Source of the DNA: Pseudomonas chlororaphis
Lineage (GTDB): Bacteria; Pseudomonadota; Gammaproteobacteria; Pseudomonadales; Pseudomonadaceae
Reading direction: 5' to 3'
Assembly (NCBI RefSeq): GCF_003731765.1
Contig: NZ_MOAL01000003.1
Span: 62,001 to 126,000, forward strand
Length of the DNA stretch: 64,000 nt
In this document: positions 17,583 to 24,291 of the stretch, piece after piece
Layout of the letters: each line of letters opens with the position of its first letter
How positions within the stretch are numbered: position 1 is the stretch's first letter
The notes under the pieces: model-generated
The model's input: the letters and a program-made list of their open reading frames with translations, nothing else
What the model was told of the DNA's origin: nothing
The model's database searches: none
Position numbers and translations under genes: made by a program

Positions 17583-17647
17583 GCTGCCGGGGCCCCTGAG
17601 GCTTTTCTCTCTATACGGGGTCGGAAACCCGCGTGATCGTGTCAGCG
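17583..17647 (-). repeat. 65-bp module copy A (inverted)
   Basis: Read on the minus strand it runs CGCTGACAC...CGCGGGTTTCCGACC...CTCAGGGGCCCCGGCA. Bases 17613-17633 are a perfect 21-bp inverted match to 17988-18008 (copy C), and 17585-17600 are a perfect 16-bp inverted match to 17878-17893 (copy B). Confidence 0.85.
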
Positions 17648-17771
17648 AAAGTTTTCGCAGCTTACTGAAATTTCAACGTTGAAATTGAAAGGATGTTCAG
17701 GGGGAAATGGCATCGTTACCTGATCGGTAAAGGTGAGCATTGGTGTGGTAAATCCCGAACGTTTGGATACC

Positions 17772-17813
17772 GTCAACCTGAGTGAGTGTGTCAACCACGT
17801 CAACCTGTCAACC
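17772..17813 (+). repeat. Iteron family 1: four GTCAACC repeats
   Basis: GTCAACC occurs at 17772, 17790, 17799 and 17807, all in the same orientation, between module copies A and B. The last three are 8-9 bp apart. Spacing and non-coding context suggest a protein-binding iteron cluster. Confidence 0.7.
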
Positions 17814-17828
17814 AACGTAGAAAACCCA

Positions 17829-17895
17829 GCCGCTAACCAGGTGCGGCGGGTTATCTGCCCCGTGTCTTTCAGATTTGCTCAGGGGCCCCGGCAAC
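17829..17895 (+). repeat. 65-bp module copy B (direct, diverged)
   Basis: GCCGCTAAC...CGGGTTATCTGCCCCGT...TTTGCTCAGGGGCCCCGGCA. It aligns along its length with copy C at roughly 70 % identity and shares a perfect 16-bp inverted match with copy A. Confidence 0.8.
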
Positions 17896-17921
17896 GTCTC
17901 AAGACCTTGTGCATTTGCACT

Positions 17922-17956
17922 GGTGAACAGTGTGTTCACCCGGTTCACCAGTTCAC
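17922..17956. repeat. Iteron family 2: GTTCACC/GGTGAAC repeats
   Basis: GGTGAACAG (17922-17930, inverted), TGTTCACC (17933-17940), GGTTCACC (17942-17949) and GTTCAC (17951-17956) lie at about 9-bp pitch. As I recall it, the type I iteron bound by the phage P4 alpha protein is TTGTTCACC, which is very close to this motif. Confidence 0.7.
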
Positions 17957-17971
17957 TAAGCTGGGCACTCT

Positions 17972-18039
17972 GCCGCTAACACAGTCCCGCGGGTTTCCGA
18001 CCCCGTATGTGGTTCGTTTGCTCAGGGTCCCCCGGCACC
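17972..18039 (+). repeat. 65-bp module copy C (direct)
   Basis: GCCGCTAACACAGTC, then the 21-bp block shared with copy A (17988-18008), a 12-base variable spacer, and TTTGCTCAGGGTCCCCCGGCA. With copies A and B it frames the two iteron clusters. Confidence 0.85.
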
Positions 18040-18104
18040 TACTGGAATCTCTTCGCTGGTGGTTCTCATTGCAGATGGGGGGCGGGGTGTATACCTAAAA
18101 AGAC

Positions 18105-18226
18105 GTGTAACTAGTGTTTCAGGTGTGACGATTATTAGTAAGTTATTGATTTTATTGTATAAAAATAAGGTTTCACCGTTTTGTATCATGCAGAGTGTAC
18201 GGTGTAACGATAACGAACCGTGTAAC
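18105..18226 (+). repeat. Iteron family 3: GTGTAAC repeats, left cluster
   Basis: GTGTAAC at 18105, 18202 and 18220, with a GTGTGAC variant at 18123 and GTGTACGG between. The intervening ~60 bp (18129-18180) is very AT-rich, as expected for a DNA-unwinding element. The same words recur inverted at 33488-33609. Confidence 0.65.
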
Positions 18227-18528
18227 GTCTTTATCCTGGGCCTTCCTAAATTGAGACGTACTGCGCCAAAGGTTCCGAAGACTACGGTTCACCTAGGTTT
18301 GCTGCCGGCCAGAACCGGTCGTTTAATCTCGGGTTTTACCGGCTCCGCAGGGACCTTCCGCAAATGACGACTACATTTCTGAACCAACTTTCCCCTATAC
18401 CAATATGTCATTTCTGCTGAATTTTCTGTGAACACTACGGCACACGGGTCTGTAAGCTATTCAGGAGGCCCGTTGCAAGCTCTCTCAGGATCGTCCGCGA
18501 TTCGTTATCAATCCTGACAGAGAACCCT

Positions 18529-19207
18529 ATGACTACACCCATCCGCCGCGCAACATCCCTTCGTCCAAGGCAATTCAAACACTTGATCCGCGTGCATCCG
18601 TTACCGGCTGTCTGCTAGAGCGCGACGTGATGCTTTTATGGATCACACACACCACTGGGATTCGCGTCACCGAATTGGCCTTGCTGGAGGTCGCAGACGT
18701 GCTTTACCCCAGCGGAGCTATTAAGTCCGAGGTGTATCTACGAGCAGACATCACCAAGGGCTGCCGACCCCGCAATGTATACCTGACACATGCTCGATGC
18801 CTTGCCGCCTTGGACCGCTGTATCGCGGTTCGCTTGCAACGCCGGTGGGGCCTTTCTGACGTTGATGAATATCGGGGCCTGCGCCCAGGTTCAAAGCTGA
18901 GTTACCACACAAGGGCCAAGCGTTTGAACTTGCGTTTAAACATCGCCAATTGGATAGCGGTCCGGAGGGTTACCGCACTAGTGATTCGCTCCAGCAGACG
19001 ATCAGTCGGCTCTACCGGCAGGCCGGTATCAAGCAGGGTTTGTCAAACAGTGGCAGGTGATCTCTGGCGGCAAAGGTCTTGGTTGCGACCGGCGACGTGG
19101 AGACGGTACAGACCATCCTCGGTCATGCCTGCCTCGATCACAGCAAGCCGTATCTAAATGTTGACATCGAGGTTATCCGTCGCGCCTTTGAGCTTGCAAT
19201 GGCATAG
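18529..19207 (+). pseudogene. Decayed tyrosine recombinase gene
   Basis: The N-terminal part (MTTPIRRATSLRPRQFKHLI) ends in TAG near 18618. A second frame continues with LLERDVMLLWITHTTGIRVTELALLEVADVLYPSG (box I region with the catalytic Arg). A third holds DSLQQTISRLYRQAGIKQG and then VETVQTILGHACLDHSKPYL (the LGH catalytic patch) up to TAG at 19205-19207. At least two frameshifts and damage to the H-x-x-R motif (LSNSGR region) make it inactive. It resembles short single-domain integrases that move small elements, and lies exactly at the upstream edge of the orphan-gene array, so it may once have mobilised it. Confidence 0.82.
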
Positions 19208-19301
19208 TGATATCGGTAACTCTTTCCGCTAGTCACCATTGATATTGAAATGTCCGTCCAAGGGTGAGGTTTTTGCGCCCGAGAACTTGAGGAAATCAAC
19301 A

Positions 19302-19607
19302 ATGGCTAGACTTACACTGACTGATTTTGACAAATGGCTCGATGGCGCTGTGCAGACGGACGTAGAGGACGTGTACGCTCTCCATGAAGCTGTTGACGGT
19401 GAAAAAGAGTTCGCTCAATACAAAGCCGAGCGTGCACCAAATGGACAGCTCTTGGTCTCGTATGGTGACGATAGCCCTTGGTTGAGGCTGTCCACGGAGG
19501 AAGCTAAGCAGGGTTTTCTTCGTCGTCTTGGCGGCCGTTATGTTGGGGACGGTTGTATGGACATCGGTGCGTGGTATGTCATGCACATGGGATTAGCGTC
19601 CGATTAA
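19302..19607 (+). CDS. Orphan small acidic protein 1 of the array
   Basis: 101 residues, MARLTLTDFDKWLDGAVQTDVEDVYALHEAVDG onward. GAGGAA lies 6 bases before the ATG, so the start is well supported. Soluble and acidic, with aromatic residues in the second half (SPWLRLSTEEAKQGFLRRLGGRY). No signal peptide. I recognise no family; size and charge resemble immunity-type or anti-defence proteins but nothing proves it. Confidence 0.7.
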   Translation: MARLTLTDFDKWLDGAVQTDVEDVYALHEAVDGEKEFAQYKAERAPNGQLLVSYGDDSPWLRLSTEEAKQGFLRRLGGRYVGDGCMDIGAWYVMHMGLASD

Positions 19608-19622
19608 AGGAAATTCCAACGC

Positions 19623-19832
19623 ATGGAACTGCGTCATACCCTGATTTTTGTTGGTTTGATTCTCGCCGCCATAGTGGCCGCGAACACCTCGGCATGTAAT
19701 CCGCCGGCCCGTACTGCCTCGTCGACCCAGCAGGCCAAGCAGATTTGCGATGAGGTTTACGCTGAAAGCGAAGATGATGATGGATATGGCGATTGCGTCG
19801 ATTCGGCAAATCGACAACTTCAAGGACGCTGA
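19623..19832 (+). CDS. Small secreted or membrane-anchored protein
   Basis: 69 residues. The N-terminus MELRHTLIFVGLILAAIVAANTSA is a hydrophobic signal or anchor, followed by CNPPARTASSTQQAKQICDEVYAESEDDDGYGDCVDSANRQLQGR with three cysteines and an acidic patch. The segment ANTSAC is not a perfect lipobox. AAGGAA lies 9 bases upstream. It is 15 bp after the previous gene, so they may be co-transcribed. Function unknown. Confidence 0.65.
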   Translation: MELRHTLIFVGLILAAIVAANTSACNPPARTASSTQQAKQICDEVYAESEDDDGYGDCVDSANRQLQGR

Positions 19833-19944
19833 CTCTGATGATAGGAAAAATCTTTAGGAACACCTAGCCCTACCGAATGCATGGCTCATGACGTAAGAAG
19901 GGCAGCTTTGACTGCCGATTAACCATTTTCGGTGAGATAGCACG

Positions 19945-20331
19945 ATGCGGGCGATTGAAGAAATCATTGCTGAGTTCTTTCAAAGTTGGGACCAAAAATA
20001 CGTCAGCGAGCCTGCTCTTGGAGCTTTACGCGAGCTGGCGAAGGATGGGCGCTTTGAGGAAATGACTGCCCTACTGGTTGCCTGCGTTGATCGGCACGGG
20101 CGCGTTGCAATGGGCTTTGTGTTGACTCATGTGCCAGGCGTTCTGCTCAGCAGTTACATCTATGAAAAAGCGGAAGTCTCAGCGCTGATTGTTGAGGAGT
20201 ATTGGCGCGTCGAAGACGTGGCCACCACGATCAGAAATGCTGCACTGCGGGACGGCAAATTATCTGTTGTCGTTCCGAAAATCATTAGTGACCTTCGCGA
20301 AATAGCGGCATCGGCCTCCAACCCCAAATAG
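19945..20331 (+). CDS. Orphan helical protein 3 of the array
   Basis: 128 residues, MRAIEEIIAEFFQSWDQKYVSEPALGALRELAKDGRFEEMTALLVACVDRHGRVAM onward. Predicted mostly helical and soluble, with a C-terminal basic helix. GGTGAG precedes the ATG. The stop is followed directly by a GGAAAAATCGC box (20335). I recognise no domain. Confidence 0.65.
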   Translation: MRAIEEIIAEFFQSWDQKYVSEPALGALRELAKDGRFEEMTALLVACVDRHGRVAMGFVLTHVPGVLLSSYIYEKAEVSALIVEEYWRVEDVATTIRNAALRDGKLSVVVPKIISDLREIAASASNPK

Positions 20332-20408
20332 TTCGGAAAAATCGCTTTACTCATAAGCCCGTAGGAGAGGTGAGGATTCCGTGCCCATAAACTGAAGGAG
20401 TGCTAGCT

Positions 20409-20666
20409 ATGGATCCCATGGATAAAATTTGTGATGGTTGTGAACAGCCAGGCAGCGCCTGTGAATGCAGCTATTGCGAAGACTGTGAGCAAAAGGAAGC
20501 TGACTGTGTGTGCGAGCGGTGTAGTCACTGTAGCGCCAAAGAAGATCACTGCACCTGTGAAACTTGCGACAATTGCGGTGAGAAAGAACCTGACTGTTCC
20601 TGTGAGGTGTGCAAAGACTGCGATGAGAAAATTCCTCAGTGCGCTTGCGAAGTCAGCTCTGATTAA
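20409..20666 (+). CDS. Cysteine-rich protein of five 15-residue repeats
   Basis: 85 residues: a 7-residue lead (MDPMDKI), then five perfect tandem 15-residue units of pattern CxxCxxxxxxCxCxx, then SSD. The units begin CDGC, CEDC, CSHC, CDNC and CKDC and carry CEC, CVC, CTC, CSC and CAC. All 20 cysteines are in register and account for almost a quarter of the protein; the rest is mostly Glu, Asp and Lys. AAGGAG lies 8 bases before the ATG at 20409. There is no signal peptide, so it should be cytoplasmic, where such thiols would bind zinc, copper or an Fe-S cluster rather than form disulfides. I know no named family with this exact repeat. Confidence 0.85.
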   Translation: MDPMDKICDGCEQPGSACECSYCEDCEQKEADCVCERCSHCSAKEDHCTCETCDNCGEKEPDCSCEVCKDCDEKIPQCACEVSSD

Positions 20667-20680
20667 GCGGAGCCTTGTAC

Positions 20681-20812
20681 ATGCTGGCAATCGTCATGTT
20701 TGCCTCGCGTGATAGGGCTACGTCGGTTTGGTCTCTTGTGGCTTTGACAGCAGGGTTTGTTTTATCTGCCGTGGACATGAAGCTGGAACCCGCGTTAATG
20801 CGCTTCGCATAG
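20681..20812 (+). CDS. Possible 43-residue membrane peptide
   Basis: MLAIVMFASRDRATSVWSLV then a hydrophobic stretch to LSAVD, ending MRFA. GGAG lies 7 bases before the ATG, and the gene starts 14 bp after the cysteine-repeat gene. It could be a one-TM peptide co-expressed with it or the relic of a longer gene. Confidence 0.35.
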   Translation: MLAIVMFASRDRATSVWSLVALTAGFVLSAVDMKLEPALMRFA

Positions 20813-20868
20813 CCGCTGAACCTATCACTAAGGCCCGAGGATAGGTTTCACATTACATCATCCAGTTA

Positions 20869-20947
20869 TAGGAAAGCGCACAGGTACACCACAAGTCCAG
20901 CCCCCACGCTGGGCCGAGGCCGTAGAAAGATGCCCTTTTGGCGTCTA
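20869..20947 (+). repeat. Array repeat element E1
   Basis: Order: TAGGAAA box, ~20 bases, hairpin CCAGC/GCTGG (20897-20912), then GGGCCGAGGCCGTAGAAAGATG and GGCGTCTA. The block after the hairpin recurs in E2 (22321-22400) and E3 (23672-23746). It lies between cargo genes just upstream of the lipoprotein gene. Confidence 0.75.
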
Positions 20948-21000
20948 CCTCTAGAATTACCCTGGACGCTAATCCAGGCGTCACCACGGACGATCGGAAC

Positions 21001-21513
21001 ATGTTCAAGACGTTACTCGTAGCTACAGCCACTGTGTTACTCGTTGCGTGCGCGACGACGCCTCCGGACCAACTGCCTATCACCACTGAGAAGCGGGAAT
21101 TCCTTTACGACTACGATGTGGCAGGGGCGAGCAAAGCACAGTTGTTCGCCCGTGCGAATGACTTCCTCGCTGTGTCCTTTCAGAACAGCAAGCTCATGTC
21201 TCGGGTTGAGGACAAAGAACGAGGCGCAGTGATCGCTAAGGCCGTTTCGAGCTGGAAGCTGAGCACGGATGGTTTGATTGTGACCGGCGTGCCTTGCTAC
21301 TCGAACTACGACATCTACTTCATCGCAAAGGATGGCCGGGCCCGGCTCCAGCTTGAGCTGGTTGCTGGTGCACCCCATCCGTCTAGTTGCGGCTGGACCC
21401 TTCCCCCCAAGCGCGATTACCCGCAGATCGTTAATCAGTTCAACGACATCGGGGCCAGCTTAGGAAAAGCGCTACGAGGAGATGGGAAACTCGACAAGCT
21501 GAACGACTTTTAA
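21001..21513 (+). CDS. DUF4468-type lipoprotein
   Basis: 170 residues. It has a lipoprotein signal MFKTLLVATATVLLVACATT, with lipobox LVAC (Cys17), so it should be membrane-anchored by lipid. The mature part carries the DUF4468 pattern (KREFLYDYDVAGASKAQLFARANDFLA, then VEDKERGAVIAKAVSSWK, and IYFIAKDGRARLQLELV). This TBP-like fold is of unknown function in bacteria. It is the only recognisable exported protein of the array apart from the small anchored ones. Confidence 0.82.
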   Translation: MFKTLLVATATVLLVACATTPPDQLPITTEKREFLYDYDVAGASKAQLFARANDFLAVSFQNSKLMSRVEDKERGAVIAKAVSSWKLSTDGLIVTGVPCYSNYDIYFIAKDGRARLQLELVAGAPHPSSCGWTLPPKRDYPQIVNQFNDIGASLGKALRGDGKLDKLNDF

Positions 21514-21540
21514 CGTCTCTCTAGACCGGGCCCGTGATAA

Positions 21541-21903
21541 GTGGTCAGAACCGACGCCACTTATTTAAAGGAAAAAGGCCATGATGAGCTAGAGGCGGTG
21601 GCTCTTGCGTTTCGAGAAGGACTCATGAGCCTCGCTGATGCGAAGACCTCAACATTTTATCAATTTCCCTCCCGTGCTTGCGGCGTTACTGCTGAGCTTA
21701 TAGGGCGCGTGACAACGGAAGTACTTAAATGTGAAGGGAAACGCGTAGCGGCAAGCCAATTAGCTGGTGTGGAACTACACTGGCAAACCGTCGAGCCAGC
21801 CGAGGAAAAGTTGCTGCCCTATCAGCCCGTCATCGAGCGGGTTATGACAGCACTAGAGCATGTCTTTTCAACAAAGAAGGATCGACCATGGTTAGAAAAC
21901 TAG
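21541..21903 (+). CDS. Orphan protein with a duplicated 3' segment
   Basis: 120 codons from a GTG without a clear ribosome site; a downstream ATG at 21625 is an alternative start. The segment AASQLAGVELHWQTVEP is encoded by a 52-bp block (21747-21798) repeated perfectly at 25813-25864, where it ends a different gene. Here the frame continues through a GAGGAAAA box for 35 more residues. The gene looks chimeric. No family is recognised. Confidence 0.5.
   Translation: MVRTDATYLKEKGHDELEAVALAFREGLMSLADAKTSTFYQFPSRACGVTAELIGRVTTEVLKCEGKRVAASQLAGVELHWQTVEPAEEKLLPYQPVIERVMTALEHVFSTKKDRPWLEN
21747..21798 (+). repeat. 52-bp perfect duplication, copy 1
   Basis: Begins AGCGGCAAGCCAATTAGCTG and ends CCGTCGAGCCA; identical to 25813-25864. 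Both copies are followed a few bases later by GGAAAAG. In copy 1 the box reads GAGGAAAA (open frame); in copy 2 it reads TAGGAAAA (stop). Confidence 0.9.
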
Positions 21904-22280
21904 CTATTCAGAGAATGAAGACATTTGTTAAGCCTACTCGCATCAGGCCGTTAATTAAAAAGCTTGTCATCTTGGGTTTGCTTTCATTCTGCGCAGCACT
22001 CTGCTGGAATTTTTTCCCTCGAAAGGGGGGTGAAGTCGCTGCTCTGGTTTCAGGTGGAATGATGCTCGCAATGTGTTGGCTCGTAGCTTCAGCGGCAATC
22101 CTCGCTCTTAAAAGCTACTGGGACGGATACCGGATGTTCCAACGAGCGTTGAATTCGGTGGCTGAAAGCGATCTCGCAAAACACAGGTCATCGCCTGAAT
22201 TTAACCTCCTAGAGCAACGTGCCATGACTCGATGCCTCAATGTTCGGTTCCCTGGCTGGTCTCTAAATAAAAACTTGTAA
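21888..22280 (+). CDS. Two-TM orphan membrane protein
   Basis: 130 residues. The N-terminus is basic (MVRKLAIQRMKTFVKPTRIRPLIKK), followed by two hydrophobic segments (LVILGLLSFCAALCWNF and ALVSGGMMLAMCWLVASAAILAL) and a cytoplasmic tail. GAAGGA lies 6 bases before the ATG, and the gene overlaps the end of the previous one by 16 bp. The topology (short two-TM hairpin plus tail) resembles membrane effectors or their inhibitors, but no family is recognised. Confidence 0.7.
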   Translation: MVRKLAIQRMKTFVKPTRIRPLIKKLVILGLLSFCAALCWNFFPRKGGEVAALVSGGMMLAMCWLVASAAILALKSYWDGYRMFQRALNSVAESDLAKHRSSPEFNLLEQRAMTRCLNVRFPGWSLNKNL

Positions 22281-22320
22281 CTTGGACCGGTAACACCCTG
22301 TGGCACAACGTGCCAAAAGT

Positions 22321-22400
22321 TAAAGGAAAAATCGCGTTACCGCCCAAGCCCAGCCAAATGCTGGGCCGAGGCCGTAGAAGGATGTTGATTTTCGCGTCTG
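22321..22400 (+). repeat. Array repeat element E2
   Basis: TAAAGGAAAAATCGCGTTAC, then hairpin CCCAGC (22349-22354), loop CAAAT, GCTGGG (22360-22365), then CCGAGGCCGTAGAAGGATG and GCGTCT. It lies directly upstream of the HNH gene. Confidence 0.78.
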
Positions 22401-22463
22401 CAAAGTCAGGAAAAATCAGCAGCGCATTATTCTCGGCGATATCGAGTGGGTGGAGCCCGTCTA

Positions 22464-23609
22464 ATGAACAAAAATGAACGTATGTCATCTGAAGATTACA
22501 TTAGGAGCAAATTGCTCGGATACGGCGTCAGCCTAGACCTAGCCACCCGAGCTCAGGATAAGGGATTAAACCTCCAGAAAATTCGAAGCCTTAAAGTGCA
22601 GGATCTGGTCAGTAATTACGGATTTACTCATGAAGAGGTTAAGGAGATTAGAGTCTGTATAAAGCGCAGGGCCATACCGCAAGAAACAATAGAGTTGCTT
22701 TTAAGGCGCTCTAACTACCTATGTTGTATCTGCAAAGGCGACAAAGGTAGGTCTTATATAATTCACCATATAATTCCTTATGCTGAGACGCAAGATAACT
22801 CTTACGATAATCTCATTGTTTTGTGCCCAAATGACCATGATCTTGCGCATGGCACGGGACTAACAATGAAGATAACCGCTGTATCTCTAAGAAAAAGCAA
22901 GCTTGCTTGGGAAGTGAAAGTACAAGAGGCCAATGCGAAAAGAGCGGCGCAACTGATCGAGGTTAATGAGCATACGGTTGATTTTATTAATATTAGACGC
23001 ATGGAGCAATTAAGTTTACAAGTATTGGGTGAGATCCCGGAAACGAGATACACTCGGTCATTGCAGGATGCTAAGATCTTGAATAATAGAAGATCATTCG
23101 ACCAGAAGTATGTTAGGGATAATTACTCTGGCAGAAACTATCTGTTTGATTATATCACGCATTATGAGGCCGAACACTATAAGGAGATTCTTGAGAAAGT
23201 AGCGACTAGAGTTCAGTTCGTTGATCTGCAAGAAGAGTCAAAGGGCGGATTTAGTCGTTTGAAAAAAACTGAGGGCCAAATAGCGTTCTTTATTGGCGGC
23301 ATTACCTCTAAAAGTGTGCTAATGCCGATTGCTGAGTCAGCTAGCGCAGTCACAGCAACGTATCGTCGCAAAGACCTTTTAATCGAATGGTTAATTGATC
23401 CTAATTATCTGATGTCTTGTTCAGCAATCGTTAGGCTCGGACGGAAATACCGATTTATAATTTATTTCAGAGTTATGAGTGTTGAACCTACGAATAACGG
23501 TGGTTCGTATGTTAGGGGTAGTCCGTTATTGATGGCACAGCCTTCCTGCTATGTTGATAAAACTCCTGCAATAAAGTACGCAATGTCCCCTGAAAGCGAA
23601 GACGATTGA
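22464..23609 (+). CDS. HNH endonuclease-domain protein, possible defence effector
   Basis: 381 residues. A helical N-terminus (1-85) ends in TIELLLRRSNYLC. The HNH fold (about 89-138) follows, with Cys pair CCIC, catalytic IIHHIIPY, LIVLCPNDHDLAHG. A C-terminal domain of about 230 residues (FINIRRMEQLSLQVLGEI onward) is unrecognised. GGAG lies 8 bases before the ATG. The gene is markedly AT-rich compared with its neighbours, a sign of separate transfer. HNH nucleases with long unknown domains in satellite islands are often restriction or abortive-infection effectors; that role is inference. Confidence 0.85.
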   Translation: MNKNERMSSEDYIRSKLLGYGVSLDLATRAQDKGLNLQKIRSLKVQDLVSNYGFTHEEVKEIRVCIKRRAIPQETIELLLRRSNYLCCICKGDKGRSYIIHHIIPYAETQDNSYDNLIVLCPNDHDLAHGTGLTMKITAVSLRKSKLAWEVKVQEANAKRAAQLIEVNEHTVDFINIRRMEQLSLQVLGEIPETRYTRSLQDAKILNNRRSFDQKYVRDNYSGRNYLFDYITHYEAEHYKEILEKVATRVQFVDLQEESKGGFSRLKKTEGQIAFFIGGITSKSVLMPIAESASAVTATYRRKDLLIEWLIDPNYLMSCSAIVRLGRKYRFIIYFRVMSVEPTNNGGSYVRGSPLLMAQPSCYVDKTPAIKYAMSPESEDD

Positions 23610-23671
23610 TGGCCTGCGTAACGCAAAATACGGACCGTTTACTTTCTGACCGCCGGTAAAGCCGAAGGCTG

Positions 23672-23746
23672 AAGGAAAACGTAGTGTCGCCCGAGCCTAG
23701 TCTATGCTGGGTTGCGGCAGTAGAAGGATGCCTCACTGGCGTCTAA
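23672..23746 (+). repeat. Array repeat element E3
   Basis: AAGGAAAACGTAGTGTCGCC, a weaker hairpin around CCTAG/GCTGG, then GGTTGCGGCAGTAGAAGGATG and GGCGTCTAA. Compared with E1 and E2 the block after the hairpin has drifted but keeps length and order. Confidence 0.7.
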
Positions 23747-23766
23747 TCCATCAAAGGACTGAATGC

Positions 23767-24072
23767 ATGAATGTTTTCTCGTATCACGGGCCGGTTGATC
23801 TGATCCTGCGCTACGGCGAAGTGCCAGGTCTGACCCGCATTGCCGAACGGCCTGGAGTTGAGCTAGAGGTCAATCACCCTGGGTTGGGTCGAGAAGTTGA
23901 GGTCAGCATTGGCTCAGGCCTTTGGCTAGACCTCGCCAAGGGACCGACCTCGGCCCGCCTTCAGTTACCCGACGGGAAGGTGATCGCCGGGCGTGTAGTC
24001 AGTCAACTGGTCAGCGGGCATGGCTTCTTGCTGGCCGAGGATCAAGACTGTAGCTGGCCTACAGAGGTCTGA
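23767..24072 (+). CDS. Orphan beta-rich small protein
   Basis: 101 residues, MNVFSYHGPVDLILRYGEVPGLTRIAERPGVELEVNHPGLGREVEVSIGSG onward, ending in a beta-like GRVVSQLVSGHGFLLAEDQDCSW. AAAGGA lies about 8 bases before the ATG at 23767. Soluble, with GC content closer to the chromosome than the HNH gene. No family is recognised. Confidence 0.65.
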   Translation: MNVFSYHGPVDLILRYGEVPGLTRIAERPGVELEVNHPGLGREVEVSIGSGLWLDLAKGPTSARLQLPDGKVIAGRVVSQLVSGHGFLLAEDQDCSWPTEV

Positions 24073-24085
24073 GTAAAACGGCACC

Positions 24086-24280
24086 ATGAACCATAAGCAG
24101 GCCCTGGCGCGGCGCCAGTGGATACGGGATGTTAACGAGCTGGCCAAGCGGTATGGTCACGATGAAATATCCGGCACGCTGGACGATCCCGATGCTGACT
24201 AAGTCGAGCGCTTTGAAAACGGTGAAAGCCCAGCCCACGTCATCGCCGCCGACTTCAGCGCACAACAACCAACCAGCTAA
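24086..24280 (+). pseudogene. Small orphan gene with an in-frame stop
   Basis: MNHKQALARRQWIRDVNELA... runs 38 codons to TAA at 24200-24202. The same frame then stays open for 25 more codons (VERFENGESPAHVIAADFSA...) and ends with TAA at 24278, immediately before the next GGAAAA box. Either the first 38 residues are the functional product or a longer 64-codon gene has acquired a nonsense mutation. No clear ribosome site is seen. Confidence 0.4.
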
Positions 24281-24291
24281 CGGAAAAAACG

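Larger units (their letters stand above)
17473..18528. other. Non-coding iteron region, candidate replication origin of the island
   Basis: More than 1 kb without a believable gene. The frames 17733-18098 and 18059-18367 run straight through the repeats and encode low-complexity, unfamiliar sequence. The contents are the three ~65-bp modules, three iteron families and an AT-rich stretch around 18130-18180. The combination, together with a DUF927 primase/helicase gene in the same element, fits an origin of replication. An exclusion or regulatory role is not ruled out. Confidence 0.55.

Noticed and set aside
17772..17956. CRISPR-like short repeats
   Set aside because: Units of 7-9 bp at 8-18 bp pitch are far too short; they fit iterons.
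17733..18367. Two overlapping frames of 121 and 102 codons in the iteron region
   Set aside because: They run through the repeat modules and iterons and the repeats dictate their amino acids; there is no family resemblance, and the non-coding reading explains the repeats better.
20403..20690. 95-codon hydrophobic frame antisense to the cysteine-repeat gene
   Set aside because: Its hydrophobicity follows from reading cysteine/acidic codons backwards; the plus-strand gene has a good ribosome site and perfect protein periodicity.
22349..22395. E-element as the 3' end of a coding sequence (shared reading CWAEAVEGC)
   Set aside because: The frame lacks a start in every copy, ends at different places and shows non-synonymous drift in E3; I keep the DNA-repeat view but note the alternative.
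20869..23746. E-elements as integron attC sites
   Set aside because: I find no RYYYAAC/GTTRRRY core pairs and no IntI; the hairpins are too short for attC.
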